Source: Cardinalis cardinalis (lineage: Eukaryota > Chordata > Aves > Passeriformes > Cardinalidae). From it: a stretch of DNA of 64,000 nucleotides. Below are positions 53,335 through 64,000 of this stretch, piece by piece; positions within the stretch are counted from its first letter, which is position 1; every line of letters starts with the position of its first letter. Under the pieces are notes generated by a model. It saw nothing but the letters and a program-made list of their open reading frames with translations. It made no database searches and had not been told where the DNA came from. Location: positions 1,691,074-1,755,073 of the forward strand of contig JACDOX010000016.1 of NCBI GenBank assembly GCA_014549065.1. The letters run 5' to 3'. The position numbers and the translations under genes are program-made.

Positions 53335-53726
53335 CCCGGCGGGCGCCCGCCGCCCTCGGTGATGCTCCCGGCTCTCCGCGGCCAGCCCGGCACCGTCCCT
53401 ACCTCGGCGCCCGGGGTCGCCGCGGCTCCNCTCGGCTGCGCTCCGCCGCTCTCCCCGCCAGCTCCGGGCTCCGGCGGCTCCGCGGGCGGCGGGGGCAGCC
53501 GGGCGCCCGCCGGGGCCAGCACCCCCGGCCGCGCGGAGCGAGGGCAAGCCCGGCGCTGCGGAACCCCGCGGGCTCCGCCGCATGCAGCAGCCGCCCGGCT
53601 GAGCCCTGCCCCGCCGCCGCGGTCCCCCGCACACATGCGGGGAGAGGATCCCTCTGCACACGGGCGCCCGCTCCCATCGCACTGCTCTCGCCCACCCCCT
53701 GCACGCAGCGAGCCCCCTCCCCTCGC

Positions 53727-53799
53727 CACACGCACACCCGCACACACGCGCACACACGCGCACACACACATACACAGACAAACACACACATGCACGCAC
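53727..53799. repeat. Alternating CA/CG microsatellite inside the CpG island
   Basis: About 70 bases of mostly alternating pyrimidine and purine (CA with interspersed CG steps). Such sequence can adopt Z-DNA, especially under negative supercoiling near a promoter. It lies in the expected SLITRK4 promoter or 5' UTR region and is likely variable in length between individuals. Confidence 0.8.
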
Positions 53800-53902
53800 C
53801 GAGCGCTGCTCCGCCGGGGAGGGAGACGCCGCTCCGGGGCAGCAATCCCGGCGCATCGCCGCGGCCGGAGCCTCTCCCGCAGCCCGGAGGCGCCGTGCCG
53901 CC

Positions 53903-53913
53903 GGTACCTTTCC
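53903..53913 (-). other. Candidate 5' UTR splice donor (AAAG|GTACCG), distal
   Basis: On the minus strand GGAAAG|GTACCG would end an exon at 53908. It shares AAAG|GTACCG with the proximal candidate at 52877, so alternative first exons are possible. A further donor-like site, GAG|GTAGGG, would end an exon at 53403. Confidence 0.3.
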
Positions 53914-54769
53914 CGCGGAGCCGTCGCGCTGCGCCCCCGCGGAGCCCAGGCGGGGCGTGCGGGGCGGGAGGAGCCCCCCGGGGCGGCGGGGCCGCGGCGG
54001 GAGCCGCGCCGGGGCTGCCATGGGCGGGCGAGGCAGCCACAAGTGCAGCCCGCGGCCGGGACGGGGCCAGCGCGGCCCCAGGAGCCGCAGGGCAGCGCGG
54101 CTGCGAGAGCCGAGCGGGGGAAGGAGAGAGAGGAGGCAAGCAAGGACTCCCCCCTCTCTTTTCTGGTGATCTCCCCTCCCGGCTTGAAACAAAAGTAGAG
54201 GTGGAAACTGAGTGGGCAGGATGGTAACATTTGCTGCATTTAATGTGAATTGCAATTATGGAGCGAAATCGCTGCGAGGAGGCATACTCGAGCCGTTCTT
54301 ACGACAACGCAGCTATTTGTCTATCTCATTCTTTGTGGTTAGGTGAAATTCCTTCTCTGCGTAGGTAACAGCTGCAGTCTGATGGAAAAAAATCCTCACT
54401 CAAATGTTATGCACCGGTGCTAAACAGATTCTGCTAATTAACAACTCCTATTGACTCTGGCTTTCTTAAAATGGTAATGAATACCCTCAAACAAGGTGAC
54501 ATCGCATTCCGAAGCAGAAGAGTCAGTTAACCAAATGAAATCTTGCAAGGGGAGTTCAACTGCTTGTCCTTTACCACGAATGCTAACGTGATCCAGTTAG
54601 AAAACTGTTCATNTGCTGTACACATACCGGTTGTGAGTGCTAGTTCTGGGCAATAAACGCCAGGGAATGGAAAACAGCAACTGCTTTCTTCATTTACTGA
54701 AATGAAATAAATAGCTTGCTCCAAAGGCTGACTGCATCTAATTGAAATAATTGCAGAATGTTATTTTGC

Positions 54770-55010
54770 ATTATGCNGTTAGACTGATACCTGAAAACAA
54801 ATGCAGCTGAGGCATCAATAATTTGCATATCACAACAGAACTGAAAGCGATCTGTGATTAATATTCAGCCAATTAAAAACTGAAGTCTTTAAAATGTAAA
54901 CTCTCTTAATTATTGAGCCATTAACAAAGTACTGTTCACATAAAAGGGGATGTGTGTATTTAAAGGGCCCTGTTTGGAAGGATTTGCATGTAGTTTAAGC
55001 TGAATTTTTC
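54770..55010. promoter_or_regulatory. Candidate neural enhancer with two POU octamers upstream of SLITRK4
   Basis: This AT-rich block begins about 0.6 kb beyond the CpG island. It contains two exact ATTTGCAT octamers (54821-54828 and 54982-54989), a TTAATTATTG homeodomain-type site (54906-54915), GATTAATATT, and CCATTAACAAAG with a SOX-like ACAAAG. This density of developmental-factor motifs is typical of conserved neural enhancers. AT-rich DNA produces homeodomain-like matches easily, so this is a motif-based inference only. Confidence 0.35.
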
Positions 55011-58000
55011 AACCACTTTTAAAATAAACTAATGGATTGGAGAGCAAAGGTCTAGAATAAAATTCATTTAGGAAGATAGCTGGTTTATAACTATTTTAGC
55101 AGCAGGCACAGAAATGCAGGTGTAAAGATCAAGATGCCAGTTTTGTTTAATCAGCAACCTTATCTGGATGCTAAACTAATTCCTTGCTTATGTAGTAGGT
55201 GAAAGAGCATATTGGCAGTTTCAAAGAGATCACTGCTCCCACCAAATTCAAACAACTACTCAGAGACTGAATTAAACATCAAACAAGAAGCATAATAAAA
55301 TACTGTATTTTAACCAAGTAAACTGTGAAATGAATAAGTATTTGAGAACTGAAATTACANTCTAAGTAAATAATTCTTGATGTTTCTGTTATGAGTGGCT
55401 ATTACCAATGGTGTATGTTTATGGTGTTGTAGAACTTATCTGAGAAGGAAACTTAGTTATGCAGCACAATTTCATTATTAGGTTTCAGTACGTCATATAT
55501 TTCTCTTTCTAATTTACAGTCACTAAAAATAACTTCTCCTCCAAATCTTCAGCGATTCCTAAGCTACTTGCCCTAGCCTACATCATGTCAAACTCACTCA
55601 TATTTAGGCTTACATATCAGGACCACCATCCAAAGCAAACTGAGGGGAATTTTAAAGTATACCACAAGCACAAGCTAAGGTCAGGACTGGGATCCAAGAT
55701 GATGATGTGCTTCAGGAATAAAACACTTTAAAGGGTTACATCCTANAATTACTTGGTTGCACCCATTTTCTGAGATCCAGCTTGAGGTTCTGTCACTATC
55801 AGGAGGCATTTTCTGTTTAGGCTGATGGCAGATAGTAATTTGAAGACAGCAGAGCCAGACAGGGCAAGTTGGAGTACCTGGCCTGGTTCCCTGAAGTTTA
55901 CAAGATTACTTCAGGCTACACACCATGCCCATTTAATGTCATCTCTAACCTTTTCTTAAATTTCCTACTGTGATGGAACCTCATTCATCTCTGATTTTTC
56001 CTCCTGTCTGTTGTTTGCCATAGCAGCATGTTTTTCCTTCTTCAGCTTAGCAAAAGGAGAGCAAAAGCTAACAGGCAGACAGATTCATAACAGGGTTTTC
56101 TGCAGAGAGAAGTAGCTGAAGAAAAGGTAGAAATGTGACATATACTACTTCCCACCCAAACAGACACACCCAGGGTAGCATTCAGTATCATATCAACAAT
56201 TAACTTGTTGATGATAATGCCTAAGGTCTTGGGAGAGAAAGATACTTTTTTACTCCTGGCTACTAGCATTCATCATTAAATCTGCTCAGAAATTACAGAA
56301 GCCTCTTTATATTTTGTTTCCTTTCACATTTTTGTGAGATTGAAGCAAACACTTTTCCTTTAAACACACAGACATGCTTGGTCACCTACCTCTCTCAGTT
56401 TAATTCTGGGCTGATGCAGGAACTTGAGACTGAAACTGAGCTTTATGTGNGTCCAAAGTCTGTCAGGAGGAAAAGCTTCCTATAACAGAATCATCAAAAT
56501 GNAGAGGCCAGTTGAGATGCTGAGTCTACTGCTCACAGCAGGAAACCTTGGAGAGCATTTTCCTCAAGCTNCTTGGCACACATGCAAATGGGGCTGCAGC
56601 TGAAGGCGAGGACAGTTCGGTGCAATAACTTGCTTTGTTTTCTCATCCACAGTCATTTTCTGAGTGAGGAATGAACTGACAGGAAACAGTTCATCCTACT
56701 CATTCCTGAGCACTTACAAGTACAATTTAAGAGGCAGCACCTGCAATCAGGCTGTATGTGTGCATACAAGTGGCAGAGAAGAGGTGCCTTCCATACATCT
56801 GCCATCATCTTATGTTACCTATGGATTTGTGTGCATACTAAACACTTTCTCCACAGGCACTGCCTTGCACTTTTCTGCTCTCTCTGCAGTTTGTCTGTTG
56901 TCATCCTGAAAATCAAATANGAATTAGTCCTCAGCAGTGAGAACTAACCAAAGATGCCTATGACCCACACACTCCTGTCTTTTCAAATCAGAAGGCCAAG
57001 ACAAGAAATTGCAATTGCTGTGAGCAGCAGAGGAACACTTTTTCCTTGGTCGTGTCTGCATGTCTACTGGCCAGCAGTGAGCAAGCCTTGTGTGTCCGGA
57101 CGGCAAAAACACACCTAGGAGAGAAGCAGTGTGCACACATATGTATTTGGGTTGTTCTGTTTGAAAAGGTTCATGCCAGGAGTAGAAATTCTTATAAAAG
57201 ATCTCTGGAAATTAATGTGGATCCATTTGGATCAGACTCTAATGTTATGTTAACACTACGTGCAACACCTTCCTTTTCCCAAAGAATGGTAAAAAAGCCC
57301 AAGAGTTAATAATTTGGCCCTTCACACAGGGCCCAGGTAAAGAATAAACTGTTTTGTTTGAACATGTGGGAAGCTGGTTAACAATTCTTTGAATAGGAAA
57401 GCAAAGGTTTGTATGGGCTCTGTCTGTTGCTGGGGTTTCTGTGGTTAAGCAATTTCAGTTTAACAGGTCTACAACAAGTTTCTTCTTTCATATAGACCAG
57501 TAACAACAGCCATACTCAGCAAACAACATCCAACACAGCAGAGTACAGAAATGACTGTGCAGTCTTCTACTAAGCCTTCAACTATTAGGTCATAGCCTTT
57601 TGAGGAGGAGAGAAATCTCCAAAATCCACCAATAACTCCACCCTATGTCCAGATCTTGTCTGTATTTTGCCAGACTGTCAGTTAAAAGCAGGGAGGAAGA
57701 GCATCCTTGGAATCTCTGTATGTACTGGAGTGAGTCCCAGCGTGTACATCCTTTTAAAGACACAGTGGGATAGGAAACAGTGCAAGTCTGCAGCAGACCC
57801 AAGGCAGAAGCACTGTGAGAGAGCACTGTGCTAAATAAAGTGGAAGAAACTGTCAGATATATGTCTCTGCCTGTCTCTATATTATTTCCACCTCACTTCC
57901 TCCATTTTATCCAGGACCCCTCCTCAATATGCAGCAAGTAACTCATCACCTGCATCCAGGAAACCTGAGGAGTCACTGCAGTGCCTTCCACAGGGATTGT

Positions 58001-59804
58001 CGGGGGTTTTAATTCCATCATTTGCTATTCATTTGCAATAAGTCATTGTCTTGAATGCTTGATCAAGGTCATGATACTGGTAGTGGGTTTTCTCACCAGT
58101 TCTCTTTGTAAGCTCAGCCTGTGGGGCTGTCCAGCTCCATAACCCTGTGCTTGCCAGCTTTCCATAACTNGCAGAGCTGTCAGAGCACAGTGGACAGGCA
58201 TTTAATTTCACTGAGCTCCAAAATGTCCTGTGCCTTACTTATTTTCTTTCTCNGTGCTCATCTACCCAGGGGTTGTTCACCCTCCAGCTCACTGTCAGAG
58301 GCTAAAGCCAAGCTTGGCCTATTCTCTTGACTCCTGGAACAACCAAAAATGTGAAATTGGGGGACAGAGAAAATTTAGGAAAATAATTGGTAAAGAACTT
58401 ACGGGGAATATTTTTCTATAAGGTTTTATGATATCAGGTTAAATGCAAAACCTGCAAGCAACTGCTCTTTTCCTACCCACCTCGTGTGGAAACTGCTCAC
58501 TAAATGATTTCTCAAGATGAGAGATATATTTAAAATAAGGATCCTCTGCTAGAAAACTCTGACATTATTGAATACACCAAATCATGAAATAACTGTTCAT
58601 TCTCCCTGAGCAGACAGCCTATTAACCAAATAAAGGAACTGCAGAGAAGATTTAAAGAACCTTGACTGTGGTTGGAGATGTTAGAGGATATCAAGGGGAG
58701 AAAATGTATTGTGTTGCAAGACTTGTTTCTTTCTTTGCTGCTAATAACTTTGTCTTCAACAGTGGAGCAAGGGAAATCTTTTATGCCATGAATATCATGC
58801 CTGCTGTGCTTGCAGCCAGAATTGGGTGGGTTGAGATCACTTGACATTAACAGAATATGAATTTAGAACATTCTAATTTAAATCCTCACTCCTCCATGTT
58901 TTTCTCACACATGAGACTGTTTCCTATCACCTTCTGGAATTCCACAGACCTACATGGGGCTTCTCACGTGTGTAAAGGTTGATGGAATAACTCCTTCATA
59001 AAGCTATGTGCAAGCAGAAAGGTCTCTGACTTTATTTCTAGGATAGTTGAAGAATAAAGCTTACAGGAAAGAAAATCAAATAGTTGTCATCCAATATTTG
59101 GAATGAAAAATAAAGGTTCTGTTTTTGCTGGAGTTTAGGCTGGTGCTGTCTCCTGAATGAAGAGCTTCAAGCTGTGACCCTGTGGAATGGGGAGCAAGCA
59201 CAGAGCAGTGTGCCAGCTACTCCTGTCTCAGCGCGCTGAGATTCACTCACTCGCTCCCCAGCACTGCAGTGCCTGTGCTCATCAGCTGAAGGAGCACTGG
59301 GTAGAGCTCAGAGGCATCTGCAGAAGAAACCGTGTGCTTTGGACTTGTTGCTTGATTTAGGGAAAAAGTTACACCAAGGGGGAAACATCTGAAGCAACAT
59401 TAAGTGTTTGCATGGGTTTGCTCATTGCTCNACTTTAATCTGCTTTTGCTTCTGGGGTTTCTTTTGCAGCTGTCCTAATTTCCTCTACTTTTGCATTTTA
59501 TATTAATTTCAATTAAAGCCTCCATAGGCTCATGAGCTAACAGATTTTTTTTTTATTATTGTTTTTAAAAAAGCAGGTCAAAACTGGCTTTCCTGTTGCC
59601 TCTAGACTATTGCAAAGGAATGCAGGAGCATGATCCTTCAAGAAAGAAACTGCAGCTACTTCAGTAAGCAAATTGTGACTTTTTTTAACCTAATGATTAA
59701 ATACCAGTCCTGGTCTGATGTAAAGTGTCTTTAGGGAAGGGATGCTGAACCTGTAGCTGAAAAAGAGATGTTTGCTTTGAACAACAAACATTTTGACACT
59801 GTAT
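55011..59804. other. Intergenic upstream of SLITRK4, no gene recognised
   Basis: Beyond the enhancer candidate the sequence is AT-rich with only short chance frames. No exon or repeat family could be supported. Confidence 0.55.
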
Positions 59805-60100
59805 CAAAATGATCATTGTAAGGGACCCAGAAGGACCATCAAAGACCAACTCATGGCCCTTCATAGGAGAGCCCCAAGAATCACACCATGTGTTTTCCAA
59901 ATGCTTCTTGACCTCTGGCAGGCTGGTGCTCTGTCCCCTCCCTTGGTGAGCCTGTTCCAATATCCAAACACCCTCTGGATGAAGAACCTTCTCCTAATAT
60001 CCAGTCTAAGTCTGGATGAAGANCCTTCTCCTAATATCCAACCTAAGTCTTCCCTGACATGTCTTCTCTTCCCAGGAAAGATTGTATTTGAGATGGTGTC
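59805..60100 (-). mobile_element. CR1 LINE fragment, antisense, with an internal 37-bp duplication
   Basis: About 300 bases resembling the reverse complement of CR1: AAGAATCACACCATGTG, CAAATGCTTCTTGACCTCTG, GAGCCTGTTCCAATATCCAA and CTTCTCCTAATATCCAACCTAAG. A 37-bp stretch is tandemly repeated (59974-60010 and 60011-60047), differing at two clear positions plus one ambiguous base; the second copy is closer to the usual CR1 reading. The left limit is uncertain. Confidence 0.75.
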
Positions 60101-63100
60101 TCACCCTCTATGAATTCCAGCCCCATCTGGGTGAAGGGAGAAATGTCCTCTCATTACCTGTCTGTGAGGCATGAGCAGCCAGTCCAGGCTGTCCCAAAAG
60201 CAGGGAAAATGAAATATTGCTCNCCTGAGCAAAGGCTTAAGCACAGCAATGTATACAGGCAGCTCTGCTGCATTCTGCTGGATGGACACACCAGGGAACA
60301 GGAGGTGGACCATTAGAAGGAAGAAAAAACCCAGAAATATCTTAAAAAAATGTAAAGCTAGATTTCATGGTGTGTAAAATAATTTTTCAGAGNAGTGAAG
60401 TTTTCCAAATGGGAATCCAAAGAGTCTTGTCAAGCTCTCATGCCATCTCTGGCATTTGTTGGACCCTCTTTGAACCAGCCCACCAGGCCCAAATAAACCT
60501 TTTTACTTCTCTAGATCAGGCTAATTTTCAAATTAGTGATCTGAGCTGGTTTGTAAAGTGCTCCAGCATGTGTTAGAGCTGGTGTGTGATCAGTGGTGTG
60601 AGCACCCAGACACTTAGGGGGGCACAGAGAGATGGGACAAGTTCTGAGAGGAGGATGAGCTGGACTCAACAACAGCAAGAGCATATGTTAAATGTTTTAA
60701 AATTCCTATTGTAGCTCACAGTCGTGTAAGTTTAATTTTGATCAAAGTTTAGATGGAAAAGTAAAGAAGAAAAATATATTTCTGTAGAGTTTCCTCACTT
60801 CACCAGAAAAAAAGTCTGTATTTTTTCACACTTGTCCCTTTTAACATTTAAAAAGGAAAAATATCAGTTCTTCCCACATGTCCATGAAATCTCATTTTCA
60901 GAAGAAACATTTATGCATATTTACTAAATAGTGAAAGAATCAAAGACAGATTAATGTGAAAAGTCTAAACTGGTGCCTGAATGATTGAAACCTTGTAGTC
61001 TAAAGGCAAATTCTAGCATTATTGGAATCCTCTTAAGCCAAGAGGAGGATATGCTTGTAGACATTGAGCATATCAAAAAAGATAAAAACCAAATGTCTTG
61101 CCTCATCTCAAGATCTATGACCTGAATACTGTCCTGACATACAACATTTCAGGTCTTCTCCNAGGTGTGAAGTTTTACCAACCTCCCAGAGAAATCTGAA
61201 ACCAGAATGCTTGAGACATAAAGGGAAATGAATTCTATTAAAAGAGTGCTTGATGAATCAATAAAGATATTCAGATATTCATATATCAATAAAGTAATCC
61301 AGAAGCAGNACAGAAGGTGGAAAAAAGTGAAATGCTGCAACAAGGAGGAGCCTTGCAGGGAACATGGTAAATGGCTGAGGAGAAGGTTTGAGGGACTGCA
61401 GAAGGTTTTAGGAGGCTTTACAGATTTTGGGAAGCTGGCTAGGAGCGCATGAGTAATATCCAGAGACACCTTTATCCACTAATGGAACTGACAGAAGCTG
61501 ACAATGGTAATGAACCTGTCTTATCTATTTTCAGACACCTTGTATGAAGAATTCAGCAAGAAAGAAAAAGAAGATTATTCTTTGGTTGGTTAAAATACCA
61601 TGACTTCAAGGGATTCCCTTTCTGTTAGCTTTGCATGGAAAATATACAAATTGCAGAACATTTAAATAGGTCATTTAAAATAGATCCTACAAAGTGAGGG
61701 AAAAAAAGTTCACCCTACTTTAAAGTAACCTTTTTTTAACAAAAAAGAAAGAGGACTTCCTTTTATCTTCTTATTCTGCTATTATCTTCCATACCTTAGA
61801 AGGCCAAGAAAGCCCATAGATTTATTTAGATAGCCTGTAGATTTATTTTATAAGGCTGTGTGTGATATCTTCTAGATGTTTACAGATGCCAAGGGATCTA
61901 AGACATCCCATTTTTTTCCCTTTCCAATTTGTTCTGAAAACATGCTGTATTGACTTTGTGCCTTTTTCTTATGTTTGGTGGTTTGTTGGTTGTTTTTTTT
62001 TTGTGTGTGTGTGTGTGTTGTTTATCTCTGAGATCATTGCTTGCATTGAAGGAAACTTTCATTGACATTTCAGTGGATGTAAGTTTATTTTCTTGATAGC
62101 AATCCTGCTAGTAACCCTGTGATTTTCATTGAGGTTGTGAAGTAATTTTTGGACAAAGTCAAGATGTAATGCATCTTTTAGTGAAGCCAGTCAGACTAAG
62201 ATTCCTTTAAAATAAAGGGTTTTGGTGCTTTCCTGTTTCAGTATGTAAATCATTTCAGTATGTAATGTCTTTCAAAAATAACTTCCATGTGCAAATCAGC
62301 ATTAGCTCATACTGCAGGTTCAAAAGCCAATTATCTAACACCACAAAATGCTATTCAGGCACAGCTTCCCTTCCCAAGTTGTAACTTGTTAGGGTTGACA
62401 GGTGCACAGTGACACATCCCAGAAGCTGAAAAGGTCTTTATCTGTATCCCTTTGGCTCTTTAAATCTGATTTATGGCTGGCAGGCCAATATGGCTACATG
62501 GCCATTGGATAATGGGCCAAGTTTCAGCTGAGGTCAGTGGTCAGTGGCATTGGGGTTGCCAGTTGCTCATTTTAAGAGCATTTCTCTACCTGCACCCAAA
62601 CATGGTTGGGCATTCAAAAGTGCAGTTTGGGAGCCAATCTATAAAGCAGTGAAGTCAANCTCATGCTGCTCAGTCAGACTATTTATTATCCAGTTTTGGG
62701 AATTAGTCACTCACATTATTGTTTCTGATTAGTGCCCACCTTGAGTCCATCTCTCATTAACATCTATTCATGTTTATGTATTTGTGTTTGTTTTCTAAAA
62801 TCATAAAAAAAATATTTCAGTTCTAGAGATTCACTGAGTAGGTGTTAGAATGGGGACATTCTTGAACCTTCCAGACCCAGTTTTATTATTGCAGGGAGAG
62901 TTGAGAATCAGTATTCCCCAAGGGCATCATAGAGGCAAACAGCTGAATTTTGTGGCCTTTATTCTGTCAACTTCTGTCAGCTCTGGATTTCTTTCAAGAA
63001 GTGACATCTCTATTATATGAAAAATCCCTACCCAACATTTAATCATTTTGTTGTATTTCCCTGAAGACCTAATTTTTAATTTAAAAAGTATACTTAAAAG

Positions 63101-64000
63101 AATTGTTATTTTTGAAAAGCTAATTCTCAACAATACCTAATGCCAAGCAGAGCTGATAATCCTAAAGTTGAATGTCAGATATGAAGTCCAGGAGAGCACA
63201 GTAAGGAAATCTACCCCAAACCATTTATCCTGGGACTATTATATTGCAGTGGCATCACTAGACAGTTCTCTGAAAAAGAGCATTAAAGATGTGGTTTTCA
63301 GATTCTTTCTCCAGANTAAGGCATAACAAAGCTACCACATATGAATGGAAAATCTAACCTTTTGCTGGTTTATAAATTGTAAAACTTCCTGCATCTAAAA
63401 GGAATTGAGAAAGCAAATGGATAGGCGTAAGTTGGAACATGCTAGGAAACCAAATTCAGAAAACTTTGACAGTTTTGAATATGCATTTGCAAAAAATCAT
63501 TAAAATTTGAAAGTTAGCCAAAGTTCATAGCTGGAATTTANATTTTAGAAAACATTTCCACTTGCTCTGACAATAAATATTACACATGATATAACATTAA
63601 TCTCAGCTGATAATGTTCCCTATAACACATTTTATGAATCATCACACTTCTCTGTTTTTAACACCCCATCACTTGTTGGAAGGAAAAACTGAGGAACTGA
63701 GAATGAGCCTATNTTTTTAAATCAAGGAGTGAGAGCCTCCTTAATGCAATGGTCTTTGGAGCAGANATCTATGAGTGTCTCTAGTCGCTGAACTTTTATT
63801 CAAGTAATAAAAGTAAGTTACGTGGGTTTTTTTTTGTCTTAATTGTCTTATTTGTGTAAATAAACATGGATATGGTGGTGTAATCTGATCAAGGATTCCA
63901 GCTCTCAAATTCCTATCAGTGCTTTGTTTTANCCACAGTTCCTGCAGTGTCTGCCTTTGTGCCGATCTGTCTGACTAGAAATATCACATCACTTTCTCTT
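60101..64000. other. Intergenic, no gene recognised
   Basis: No coding signal. A string CCCAAATAAACCTTTTTACTTC at about 60488-60509 recalls the end of some avian LTRs, but no boundaries were found. The TG microsatellite is at 62002. Confidence 0.5.
62002..62018. repeat. (TG)n microsatellite after a T-run
   Basis: A run of T is followed by about eight TG units. Confidence 0.9.

Larger units (their letters stand above)
52140..54130 (-). promoter_or_regulatory. CpG island: probable SLITRK4 promoter and non-coding first exon(s)
   Basis: About 2 kb of dense G+C with abundant CpG dinucleotides, in sharp contrast to the AT-rich sequence on both sides and the only such block in the window. It begins about 1.1 kb upstream of the SLITRK4 ATG on the minus strand, so it is the natural place for the promoter and 5' UTR exon. 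Several GGGCGG-type boxes occur and I saw no TATA box, consistent with a dispersed CpG-island promoter. Long reading frames on both strands here reflect scarcity of stop codons in GC-rich DNA and are not called as genes. The exact transcription start cannot be placed by eye. Confidence 0.8.

Noticed and set aside
52034..54255. Several long open frames (up to about 390 codons) on both strands in the GC-rich region
   Set aside because: They overlap each other on opposite strands, have biased Pro/Arg/Gly/Ala composition with no domain, and are explained by the scarcity of stop codons in a CpG island.
60488..60509. AATAAA-containing string resembling an avian LTR end
   Set aside because: No TG...CA boundaries or target-site duplication could be found around it.
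1..64000. Prokaryotic features, CRISPR arrays, defence or toxin systems
   Set aside because: The window is vertebrate nuclear DNA with CR1, LTRs and a spliced neuronal gene. No regularly spaced repeats or gene clusters of that kind exist.

Overview
The window is vertebrate nuclear DNA, most likely from a songbird. The base composition is AT-rich, genes are sparse, and there is one CpG island. The interspersed repeats are CR1 retroposons and short retroviral solo LTRs of the kinds I associate with passerine genomes. The bird and passerine assignment is inferred from repeat resemblance and memory; no database was searched. Single 'n' bases are scattered through the sequence, often a few hundred bases apart, and look like ambiguous consensus positions rather than gaps.

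Only one protein-coding gene can be supported. It is a complete, intact SLITRK4 orthologue on the minus strand: an 837-residue single-pass membrane protein with two extracellular leucine-rich-repeat blocks, encoded by one uninterrupted exon at 48501-51014. Going upstream on the minus strand there is a polypyrimidine tract and splice acceptor (about 51046-51092), an intron of roughly 2 kb, and then a CpG island (about 52140-54130). The island should hold the promoter and the non-coding first exon or exons, and it has several donor-like sites. An AT-rich block with two POU octamers lies just beyond it (54770-55010) and is an enhancer candidate. Downstream, a 3' UTR may extend as far as an AATAAA at 44917-44922, which would make it about 3.6 kb long.

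The rest, about 1-44 kb and 55-64 kb, is gene-poor. It holds three CR1 fragments (6455-6755, 21246-21455, 59805-60100). It has three solo LTRs with clean inverted termini (19338-19684, 24851-25235, 34042-34451), two of them with 6-bp target-site duplications. There is also a pair of related LTR-like repeats in direct orientation (33075-33360 and 36612-36905), several tandem repeats and microsatellites, and a perfect 20-bp-arm hairpin at 23307-23353. The other open reading frames are short chance frames or GC-rich shadows inside the CpG island.

I found no operon, CRISPR array, toxin, defence system, tRNA, rRNA or intact retroviral coding region. The most interesting material is the regulatory architecture around SLITRK4 and a few local structural oddities. 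I found no new biological system.
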